A stretch of DNA of 53,572 bases, taken from positions 1-53,572 of the forward strand of contig NZ_LUTR01000022.1 of NCBI RefSeq assembly GCF_001597725.1. The letters run 5' to 3'. The notes under the pieces were generated by a model. It was not told the DNA's origin, did not search any database, and was given only the letters and a program-made list of their open reading frames with translations. The translations under genes were made by a program, and so were the position numbers. Below, piece after piece: positions 41,581 through 48,418 of this stretch; position 1 is the stretch's first letter; each line of letters starts with the position of its first letter. The stretch is from Neptuniibacter marinus (GTDB taxonomy: Bacteria > Pseudomonadota > Gammaproteobacteria > Pseudomonadales > Balneatricaceae).

Positions 41581-43020
41581 ATGTTAGAAGCCCCTGTTTA
41601 TAAAAATTATGTTAATGGCGAATTTATGGCGGAGCCTACGTCAACTATTGATGTATTTAATCCTGCTAATGGCCAATTATTATCCCGTGTTCCTAGTGCT
41701 TCAGCTAATGAAGTTGACTTGGCTGTTGGCGCTGCAAAAGCAGCGCAGAAAGATTGGGCTGCAAAACCAGCAAATGAGCGTGCGGGCTATTTGCGAGTGA
41801 TTGCAAACAAAATTCGTGAAAATGCAGACAGGTTGGCAAAAATCATCACAGAAGAGCAGGGTAAAGTGTTAAGCCTTGCTAGAGTTGAAGTGGATTTTAC
41901 TGCCGACTATATGGACTATATGGCTGAGTGGGCTCGTCGTATTGAGGGTGAAGTCATTACAAGTGACCGTCCGGGTGAAAATATTTTCCTTTTTCATAAG
42001 CCTGTAGGTGTGGTTGCGGGTATTTTACCTTGGAACTTCCCATTTTTTCTTATTGCGAGAAAAATGGCGCCAGCTTTAGTTACGGGTAACACTATTGTTA
42101 TAAAACCAAGTGAAGAAACACCTAATAACTGCTTTGAATTTGCTAAGTTGGTTGCAGAAACTGATTTGCCGAAGGGTGTATTTAACGTTGTATGTGGAAC
42201 AGGTGCTGGTGTAGGTAGCGCTTTGACGACTCATACAAGTGTCGACCTTATTAGCTTTACCGGTAGTGTTGAGACGGGTTCTCGTATCATGGCTGCCGCA
42301 GCACCGAATATCACTAAGCTAAACCTTGAGCTTGGTGGTAAAGCGCCCGCAATTGTAATGCCAAGTGCCGATATTGACCTCGCTGTTACTGCAATCAAAA
42401 ACTCCCGTGTGATTAACTCAGGCCAGGTTTGTAACTGTGCAGAGCGTGTTTATGTTCATGCATCAGTTGCGGATGAATTTATTAGTAAAATGACCGCTGC
42501 TATGGCTGAAACCACTTATGGGGATCCAATTGCGAACCCAGATGTTGATATGGGGCCTTTGGTTAACAAAATTGGTTTAGATAAAGTTGCCGCGATGGTT
42601 GAGACTGCTAAGCAGCAGGGGGCGACAGTAACTACAGGCGGATCTATTGCTGATCTAGGTGAAGGCTTCCATTATCAACCGACAGTTATTTCCGGTTGTA
42701 CAAGCGATATGGAGATCATGAACAAAGAGATCTTTGGTGCAGTACTGCCTATCCAAATCGTTAATGATTTAGATGAAGCGATCGCTATTGCTAATGCGTC
42801 TGAATATGGCTTGACCTCTTCAATCTATACCCGTGATTTAAGCGAAACGATGAAAGCTATCAATGAGTTGGACTACGGTGAAACTTATGTAAATCGTGAA
42901 AACTTTGAAGCTATGCAAGGTTTTCATGCTGGGGTTCGTAAATCGGGTATCGGTGGAGCTGACGGTAAGCATGGTTTGTATGAATATACTCATACTCATG
43001 TTGCCTATATTCAGAGCTAA
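41581..43020 (+). CDS. aldA: Lactaldehyde/glycolaldehyde dehydrogenase AldA
   Basis: The 479-residue enzyme has the same length as E. coli AldA and close matching blocks: FTADYMDYMAEWARRIEGE, ILPWNFPFFLIARKMAPAL, LELGGKAPAIVM with the catalytic Glu, VINSGQVCNCAERVYV with the nucleophile Cys, and GETYVNRENFEAMQGFHAG near the end. AldA oxidises L-lactaldehyde to lactate and glycolaldehyde to glycolate with NAD+. In this locus it could act on aldehydes made by the PQQ dehydrogenases from 1,2-diols. It is driven by a sigma54-type promoter. A terminator follows. Confidence 0.9.
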   Translation: MLEAPVYKNYVNGEFMAEPTSTIDVFNPANGQLLSRVPSASANEVDLAVGAAKAAQKDWAAKPANERAGYLRVIANKIRENADRLAKIITEEQGKVLSLARVEVDFTADYMDYMAEWARRIEGEVITSDRPGENIFLFHKPVGVVAGILPWNFPFFLIARKMAPALVTGNTIVIKPSEETPNNCFEFAKLVAETDLPKGVFNVVCGTGAGVGSALTTHTSVDLISFTGSVETGSRIMAAAAPNITKLNLELGGKAPAIVMPSADIDLAVTAIKNSRVINSGQVCNCAERVYVHASVADEFISKMTAAMAETTYGDPIANPDVDMGPLVNKIGLDKVAAMVETAKQQGATVTTGGSIADLGEGFHYQPTVISGCTSDMEIMNKEIFGAVLPIQIVNDLDEAIAIANASEYGLTSSIYTRDLSETMKAINELDYGETYVNRENFEAMQGFHAGVRKSGIGGADGKHGLYEYTHTHVAYIQS

Positions 43021-43042
43021 TTAGCTATCAGACCTTTTTGGT

Positions 43043-43070
43043 AAAAGGGGAATTAATGGTTCCCCTTTTT
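43043..43070 (+). terminator. Intrinsic terminator of aldA, abutting the next ribosome binding site
   Basis: AAAAGGGGAA/TTCCCCTTTT with a seven-base loop and a T run. The last T is next to the AGGAG of the following gene, so that gene depends on readthrough, or the hairpin modulates its translation. Confidence 0.8.
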
Positions 43071-43080
43071 AGGAGTATTT

Positions 43081-43521
43081 ATGGGTAAATTAAAACGTAA
43101 ATTATCATTATTAAATATTCCTGTTTATGACATAAAGGATGAAGGTGAAATATATAATGTTTTATTGTCGCACCTTGAATTAACTGGGGAGGTAGGTGAT
43201 AAATTAAATTTATGCTTTGCTGAAAAAGGAACTTCTTCTTTTTCTTTTGATAGAAATTTAAGCTTTGTTGTTTTTAAAATGTTGCTGGCGGTTGAGGAGA
43301 GTTCGATTTTATTTGTTGATAAGAGAGTTCATGATAATATTAAGTCGATAGATATGCCTCATTATACTGTATTGATTATCCAAGAGCGGGATGTTGTTGA
43401 TAATATCGAGTTGGCTTTGCATCGTATTGCTAGTGGTTCAGGATATAGTAATGAATATATTGAAATAATCTCCCCTAACTCTATCTCTTCTAACTCAATC
43501 GTCCTTATTGTAAAAGATTAG
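43081..43521 (+). CDS. Unrecognised 146-residue protein after aldA
   Basis: This protein has no signal peptide or membrane segment. It begins with a basic patch (MGKLKRKLSLLNIPVYDIKDE), and predicted alternating strands and helices follow (FSFDRNLSFVVFKMLLAV, SILFVDKRVHDNIKS, YTVLIIQERDVVDNIELALHRIASGSGYSNEYIEIIS), suggesting a small alpha/beta fold. The AGGAG ribosome binding site is excellent. Base composition is more AT-rich than in its neighbours, hinting at acquisition or relaxed selection. I do not recognise a family; a distant LUD-like domain is conceivable but unsupported. Confidence 0.65.
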   Translation: MGKLKRKLSLLNIPVYDIKDEGEIYNVLLSHLELTGEVGDKLNLCFAEKGTSSFSFDRNLSFVVFKMLLAVEESSILFVDKRVHDNIKSIDMPHYTVLIIQERDVVDNIELALHRIASGSGYSNEYIEIISPNSISSNSIVLIVKD

Positions 43522-43860
43522 TTTTTTATATCGCTGTTTTTTAAAAATTATTTATTCATAAACGTATATTTTTTATCCCCCTAGTTTTTATCTTCTTTAT
43601 AAGATTGACCTTTTAAGTGTCGCTTTCTGTATTTTTATTCATGATTTATGTTTAAGTTATGCGACAATTGACGCAGTTTGTTTTTTGTTTTTTTGTTGCT
43701 TTTAAATATACAGCCTCCATTTTATAAGGGGTTATGGCTTATTTTGTTTTTATGCGTAGTTGGCATTATAACTGCTTTGTTTATATTGATAATTAATAAA
43801 TGGTTAGTTATATCATTTATTCAATGACATAAATTTAAGAAAAATAAGGAAAAGTCATTT
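43522..43860. other. Promoter region of the DUF1097 gene
   Basis: AT-rich 339-bp gap holding a candidate activator dyad GCGACA-AT-TGACGC (43661-43674) and a sigma54 element (43761-43775). No gene is seen. Confidence 0.55.
43761..43775 (+). promoter_or_regulatory. Sigma54 -24/-12 promoter for DUF1097 gene
   Basis: TGGCATTATAACTGC has exact GG-N10-GC spacing, 86 bp upstream of the start codon, with a candidate activator dyad about 90 bp further upstream. Confidence 0.68.
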
Positions 43861-44385
43861 ATGAACCCTTTAACCGCTACTTCTTTAAGTATCGCTATAT
43901 TCGGTGCGTTAGCTACCTGGATGGCACTTAGTCCTTTATCAGGTCTCGTTCTGATTTGGGCGATCTTCGTTGCGTGGGCAGCATTTGCTGCTTTAGGCGC
44001 GGATAACACTGCATTTAAAAATACTATTGTTTGCGGCGTCTTCGGCGTTGTTATTGGCTGGATAGGCGCTTTTATTCTATTAAAACTTCCACTGGGTGAA
44101 GTTTTAGGAGGTCCATTATGGGCGGCAATAGTCGTGGCAGTAACTGCCTTTACCGTAGTGTTCGCTTCTAACCTTTCAATTTTTGGAGCGGTGCCTGCAT
44201 CGGTTCTTTCTTATGCTGCAACCTTTGCTTACCTGCTCCAGACTGAAGGGAAAATGTCTTTAGAGACATTAACATCAGCATCATTTGAAAACCCATTATT
44301 AATCATCTCTCTATCATTTATTTTGGGAGCTATTTTTGGAAAGCTTTCAACCTTAGCAGCAGGCGCAGTGTCAGCAGAAGCATAA
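43861..44385 (+). CDS. DUF1097 family inner-membrane protein
   Basis: The 174-residue protein has about five hydrophobic helices (LSIAIFGALATWMALSPL, LVLIWAIFVAWAAFAALG, TIVCGVFGVVIGWIGAFILL, LWAAIVVAVTAFTVVFASNL, LLIISLSFILGAIFGKLSTL) and matches DUF1097, a family related to small permease-like proteins of unknown substrate. With its sigma54 promoter it belongs to the local regulon and might move an alcohol-oxidation intermediate. The ribosome binding site is TAAGGA. A terminator follows about 100 bp downstream. Confidence 0.8.
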   Translation: MNPLTATSLSIAIFGALATWMALSPLSGLVLIWAIFVAWAAFAALGADNTAFKNTIVCGVFGVVIGWIGAFILLKLPLGEVLGGPLWAAIVVAVTAFTVVFASNLSIFGAVPASVLSYAATFAYLLQTEGKMSLETLTSASFENPLLIISLSFILGAIFGKLSTLAAGAVSAEA

Positions 44386-44419
44386 GGTTTTTCACCCTGT
44401 TATACGAGTAGTACCCTTC

Positions 44420-44510
44420 GCTCTCGGTACCGCATCTTCTACGGTGGTACCAAATCCATCCGCTATTCACGGCGGCTTTAGCCCTAAGCCTTTGGTTTAG
44501 GGTTTTTTTT
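44420..44510 (+). terminator. Structured 3' end and intrinsic terminator of DUF1097 gene
   Basis: Two small hairpins (GGTACCG.../...CGGTGGTACC near 44426-44452, and CCG/CGG near 44459) precede the terminator CCCTAA/TTAGGG followed by eight T residues (44482-44510). Confidence 0.75.
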
Positions 44511-44619
44511 ATATTTTATTGTCACTTATAAAAACGTTATGAAGTGCACTCTTTGCTGAAAATAATTAGTTATAAATCTTGATGTGAAAGGGGGATATGA
44601 GAGGGGCTAACTTAGAGAT

Positions 44620-44655
44620 AAAAAAAACCGGGCATTTATATAAATACCCAGTTTT
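44620..44655 (-). terminator. Intrinsic terminator of aldehyde dehydrogenase 2
   Basis: On the minus strand AACTGGGTATTTA pairs with TAAATGCCCGGTT (with G-U pairs) and eight T residues follow. Confidence 0.85.
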
Positions 44656-44674
44656 GTTTTAAGAGCAATAAGGG

Positions 44675-46156
44675 CTAGCCAAGAGGTCTAGCAATAGTTA
44701 GTTCACGTAAGTAATCATAGAATGTTTCTGGGGAGTTTACGCCACCACCAACACCACTCATATTGATCCCGCCGTAAGGTAAGCCGTATGCAAAAACGTT
44801 ATGAGCATTAATCCAGCTATTCCCTGCAATCATCTGTTCTGCTACACGGTTGCAGCGTTCAATATCACGACTGAATACACTATTTGCTAATCCGTACTCT
44901 AAGCTATTAACTAGTTCTAGTGCTTCACCTTCAGTTTTGAATTTAACAAGAAAAGCGGCTGGGCCGAAGATCTCTTCTTTAAAGCAGATGTTGTTAGGTG
45001 AGCCTGTTAATAGATAAGGTGATACGTAATACCCCCCATCATGACCATTAACAGAAACCTTGCCGCCAGCTAAGACTTCAACGGCACCTTCAGTTAAGCC
45101 TTTATCTAAATACTCGAGAACTGTATTTTGTTGAGCTTGGCTCACGACAGGTCCCATCTCTGTTTTTGGATCTATACCAGGCCCAATAACGGTGCTTTTC
45201 AATTTAGTTGTTACTTTTTCAACAAATTGATCGTAGATGTTTTCGTGAATTAACCAACGCGTTGCGGTACAGCAAACTTGTCCAGTGTTTAGAGTGATCG
45301 CGCCTGCAAGTTGCTCCACAGCATTATCGATATCAGCATCATCAAAGACAACCGCAGCACCTTTACCGCCAAGCTCTAGTTTGCAAGGAATAGGGCGTTG
45401 ACCACACATGGAAGCTATTTGTTTGCCTACACCGGAAGAGCCAGTAAACGAAATACGGCGTGTTTTAGGATGCTCAATAAGTGGTGTGCCTACAGCTCTA
45501 CCTGCACCAACAACAACATTAATTACGCCAGCAGGAATGCCAACTTCTTCAGCTAACTTACATACATACAGAGTGGTTAGAGGTGTTAACTCGGCTGGTT
45601 TTATAACAACGGTATTACCCGCAGCTAACGCAGGTATAACGTTCCACATGAGAAGGTCAAAAGGGAAGTTCCAAGGAAATATAAAACCACAAACGCCATA
45701 AGGAGCGCGGTGGACGCGTGCGTCCATATCTTTTAAATCTAAAGTTTTGCCGTAATCAGCATTGACAGCAAGATCTGCATAGTAACGTACACATTCAATG
45801 CCGAAAGGAATATCGAAGCCATCAGCATTGACGAATGCTTTACCTACATCAAGCGCTTCTAATTGGGCGAGCGTCTCAGACTCGCTTTCAAGTTTGTCAG
45901 CAAGGCGGTTTAAATATTGAGCGCGTTCTGCAGGTGATAGTGCTGACCAGTTTTTAAATGCCTTATCTGCTGTTACTACGGCCAGGTTAACATCTTGTGC
46001 GTCACCAGAAGAGACCGTGGCAATTTTTGATCCAGATGATGGATCAATAACATCTGTAGTTTTTCCGCTTTCACTATTGATCCAAGTACCATTAATGAAT
46101 TGTGGGATCGACTGACTTAAAAATTGTTTCGCTTGCGGGGTTAGGAAATCGTTCAT
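44675..46156 (-). CDS. NAD(P)+-dependent aldehyde dehydrogenase
   Basis: This 493-residue ALDH superfamily enzyme shows the Asn in FIFPWNFPFDLLMWN, catalytic Glu in LELGGKGAAVVF, nucleophile Cys in NTGQVCCTATRWL and the late FGPAAFLVKF motif. It resembles broad betaine/acetaldehyde-type ALDHs more than AldA. In this locus it could oxidise acetaldehyde from acetoin cleavage or aldehydes from PQQ alcohol dehydrogenase 2. The start ATG has GGAG upstream. A sigma54 promoter and candidate activator site precede it on the minus strand. Confidence 0.87.
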   Translation of the reverse strand: MNDFLTPQAKQFLSQSIPQFINGTWINSESGKTTDVIDPSSGSKIATVSSGDAQDVNLAVVTADKAFKNWSALSPAERAQYLNRLADKLESESETLAQLEALDVGKAFVNADGFDIPFGIECVRYYADLAVNADYGKTLDLKDMDARVHRAPYGVCGFIFPWNFPFDLLMWNVIPALAAGNTVVIKPAELTPLTTLYVCKLAEEVGIPAGVINVVVGAGRAVGTPLIEHPKTRRISFTGSSGVGKQIASMCGQRPIPCKLELGGKGAAVVFDDADIDNAVEQLAGAITLNTGQVCCTATRWLIHENIYDQFVEKVTTKLKSTVIGPGIDPKTEMGPVVSQAQQNTVLEYLDKGLTEGAVEVLAGGKVSVNGHDGGYYVSPYLLTGSPNNICFKEEIFGPAAFLVKFKTEGEALELVNSLEYGLANSVFSRDIERCNRVAEQMIAGNSWINAHNVFAYGLPYGGINMSGVGGGVNSPETFYDYLRELTIARPLG

Positions 46157-46206
46157 AGACTACTCCATTAGCTGGTTATTAGTTTTATTGTGAATAAGAT
46201 TAAATT

Positions 46207-46222
46207 AGCAGTATATGTGCCA
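46207..46222 (-). promoter_or_regulatory. Sigma54 -24/-12 promoter for aldehyde dehydrogenase 2
   Basis: On the minus strand TGGCACATATACTGCT has exact GG-N10-GC spacing and a perfect TGGCAC block, 51 bp upstream of the start. Confidence 0.82.
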
Positions 46223-46344
46223 TGTTTAAGATGTTTTTTTGGAAAAAAATAAATTTTAATTATCTGTTTTATAAGGACTTTTATGGGGTTCTAAATGTTT
46301 TGGTTTGCGGGTTTATTCCGTAGTGCTATTACTGTTTTAGTCAC

Positions 46345-46358
46345 GCAACAAGTGATGC
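46345..46358 (-). promoter_or_regulatory. Candidate activator dyad for aldehyde dehydrogenase 2
   Basis: GCAACA-AG-TGATGC (plus-strand reading) resembles the DUF1097 and porin 2 sites and lies about 125 bp upstream of the sigma54 promoter. Confidence 0.42.
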
Positions 46359-46389
46359 TTTTTTGTTTAAATTTCTGGGCCTAGGGGTA

Positions 46390-46426
46390 AAAAGGGCCTG
46401 CCTTAGAGTGCGAACTTAGGCAGGCC
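46390..46426 (-). terminator. Intrinsic terminator of porin 2 transcript
   Basis: On the minus strand GGCCTGCCT/AGGCAGGCC with a 14-base loop is followed by CTTTTT, about 180 bases after the porin stop. A 3' UTR of that length is unusual. Confidence 0.7.
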
Positions 46427-46446
46427 AAAGCCACTGCTGTCGTAAC

Positions 46447-46595
46447 AGTAGATTGAAGAAAACGGAGGTATCGATTTTCTTCAAGGGTGAAAATCACAAC
46501 GAAATAGGTGAGACTCACCGAGAGTAAATGATGACGTAATTATCTAACGAAAGAGAGAAAGAAAACGATGGGAGCCCGAAGGGGGTGGGCTCCCA
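46447..46595 (-). ncRNA. Structured 3' UTR of porin 2 with C-rich loops
   Basis: Between the porin 2 stop and its terminator three hairpins occur on the minus strand. TGGGAGCCC/GGGCTCCCA closes a loop ACCCCCTTC (46569-46595). A GGTGAG/CTCACC stem follows near 46510. TTGAAGAAAA/TTTTCTTCAA closes a 12-base loop that contains CCTCC (about 46452-46483). The layout resembles small RNAs with exposed C-rich seed loops. Confidence 0.5.
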
Positions 46596-46605
46596 CGTTA
46601 ATCGA

Positions 46606-47835
46606 TTAGAAGGTTACAGATGCTTCTACGATTAAACCGTCCCATTCTGTTCCGCCAGCAACACTAGAGTCTGTAGCGCCACCGCCGGAGAACTGATCTT
46701 CTTCCTGTTTAACATATTCAGCTTTAAACAGAGTAGAGTCGTTCATCCAGTAACCGGCACCAACCTGTAAGCGTGTAGCTTCGTTTGGACCGCTGATACC
46801 AGCACTTTTGTTTTCTGATTCTGCATAACGAGCAGCGACGTAGAAATCATTGCTGATATCGTATTTACCCTCGATTGACCAGAAGGCCATCTTAGATTTT
46901 TGTGCTACGTAGCTTGTCGAGGTTAAACCTGAGCCGCCTGCACCTTGGCCTACCCAGCTGTAATCATCTTCTGCTTGACCGATAAGGCCGTGTACAAGGA
47001 AGTTGTTAGCTTTATATTGCACATCAGCCTGCCAAATGAAGGCATCAACACCTGGAACGATCAGTGGGTGAGTTCCGCGTGCATTAACAGCAGTGTTTGC
47101 GAACTGGTAGTTGTCGCCATCACCAACAGCAATCAATGAACCAGCCGCTTTGCCAGCAACTGATGCTTGGTCGTGATTGGTTTTAAACGTACCTGCACCA
47201 AAAGAAAGACCGCTTTCTAGGTTAATGGTACCGCGTAAGCCCATGTTATAACCGTGACCGTCAGAGAAATCTGTGAAGAAGTCAGGTGTTGCTAGTACGG
47301 CATCCCATGTTACGTTTGTGCCGCTAGATAGATTATGAGAACCATAAGCCCATAGACCTTCCTCAGCAGTAATCATGTCGACTAGACCGTTACCTACAAA
47401 CGGGTTACTTTGTACAGCAGCACCATCTGAGTAGCGGATAAAGTTTTGAGTTGTTGAAATAACATTACCTAGGCGAACACCTGTGTTGCTAGGTAGGTCA
47501 AACTGAATCCAGCCTAAATCTTGGCTGATTGCAGCGCTGCCGTTACCCCAGTCGTTAGGTTCTTCAGATAACTCAGCGAATACGGAAACATTCTCAGATA
47601 TCTGCGCATTGATGTTTAATGCAAAGCGCATGCGTTGAAAAGCAGAATCTGCGGCTGCATCTGCAGAATTCGCAGCTGCTCCGTCTACTTCAATGCCTGA
47701 TTGCCATGCTTGCATAGCTGCGCCACTGATTTTTATTTTTCCATCCATGAATTCAGCAGCGTTTACTGTGGTTGCTGCAGTGGACATAGCAAATATTGCA
47801 GCAGCAACATTCATGTTTATTAGTGTTCGTTTCAT
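46606..47835 (-). CDS. Outer-membrane porin 2
   Basis: The 409-residue precursor has a signal peptide (MKRTLINMNVAAAIFAMSTAATTVNA) and a barrel pattern of alternating strands: KIKISGAAMQAWQSGIEVDG, FQRMRFALNINAQISENVSVFAELSEEPNDWGNG, LGWIQFDLPSNTGVRLGNVI, and the C-terminal GLIVEASVTF ending in Phe. It resembles alginate/phosphate-type or carbohydrate porins rather than the Porin_4 of porin 1. GGGGA is the ribosome binding site. A near-consensus sigma54 promoter precedes it. It probably admits the substrate of the dehydrogenases. Confidence 0.83.
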   Translation of the reverse strand: MKRTLINMNVAAAIFAMSTAATTVNAAEFMDGKIKISGAAMQAWQSGIEVDGAAANSADAAADSAFQRMRFALNINAQISENVSVFAELSEEPNDWGNGSAAISQDLGWIQFDLPSNTGVRLGNVISTTQNFIRYSDGAAVQSNPFVGNGLVDMITAEEGLWAYGSHNLSSGTNVTWDAVLATPDFFTDFSDGHGYNMGLRGTINLESGLSFGAGTFKTNHDQASVAGKAAGSLIAVGDGDNYQFANTAVNARGTHPLIVPGVDAFIWQADVQYKANNFLVHGLIGQAEDDYSWVGQGAGGSGLTSTSYVAQKSKMAFWSIEGKYDISNDFYVAARYAESENKSAGISGPNEATRLQVGAGYWMNDSTLFKAEYVKQEEDQFSGGGATDSSVAGGTEWDGLIVEASVTF

Positions 47836-47923
47836 TAACGAATCCCCCGAACTTTTTATTAGTAAGTTTTTGTTTTAGTGAACAAAAATAATTAACTTTA
47901 ATTACTCTAGCCAATACCTATAT

Positions 47924-47939
47924 GGCAATTGTTGTGCCA
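47924..47939 (-). promoter_or_regulatory. Sigma54 -24/-12 promoter for porin 2
   Basis: On the minus strand TGGCACAACAATTGCC has exact GG-N10-GC spacing and consensus blocks, 89 bp upstream of the start. Confidence 0.85.
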
Positions 47940-48036
47940 GATATTTTTTGCAAATTTATTTTATTTATCTTATTGAAAGTTAAGAGGAATTTTATTTTTC
48001 CGGCTTGTTTGTAATTATTCTCGTGTTTTTTTTTAT

Positions 48037-48078
48037 CCACTTGTCGCATAAGTGCTTTGTTTTTGCGACAAGTGTTTT
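48037..48078. promoter_or_regulatory. Inverted activator-like sites upstream of porin 2
   Basis: CCACTTGTCGCA and TGCGACAAGTG form an 11-bp inverted repeat. The right arm reads GCGACA-AG-TGTTTT, fitting the local dyad. It is about 110-140 bp upstream of the sigma54 promoter. On the plus strand it is followed by T residues, so a terminator role cannot be excluded. Confidence 0.45.
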
Positions 48079-48418
48079 TTTATTTTTAGGTGGTTTTTTA
48101 TGTGTTCTGAAGGGTATTCAATAATATTTATTTCTTTTAAAAATAGATGAGTTTTTTATTTAAGTTTATATATGGATATTTGTGATTATTATTTAGAGAA
48201 TACTGGTTTTCAATTTTTTATAAGGTGTTGGCTTTTATTGAACAGTGTGTTTTTGTAGGTGTGGATAGAGGAAGTATCGTTGGTGCTGATTCTGTTTTGA
48301 ATAATAGGTGTGTAAGAGGATTGTTTATAAATAATAAAAATATTAGGTAGGTTGTAGTGATATATAAAGGCTGAGGCAATGAGCCCCAGCCTTTAATGGA
48401 TTAATGGATTAATGGATT

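Larger units (their letters stand above)
46157..46605. other. Region between aldehyde dehydrogenase 2 and porin 2
   Basis: This 449-bp stretch holds the ALDH2 sigma54 promoter and a dyad (minus strand) in its left part and the 3' hairpins and terminator of porin 2 in its right part. No gene is seen. Confidence 0.6.
47836..48418. other. Region between porin 2 and acoR
   Basis: This 583-bp gap contains the porin 2 sigma54 promoter, an inverted repeat with activator-like half sites (48037-48078) and, at its right end, a hairpin (AAAGGCTG/CAGCCTTT) plus three tandem copies of an AATGGATT-type octamer (about 48394-48419). No gene is supported. Confidence 0.6.
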
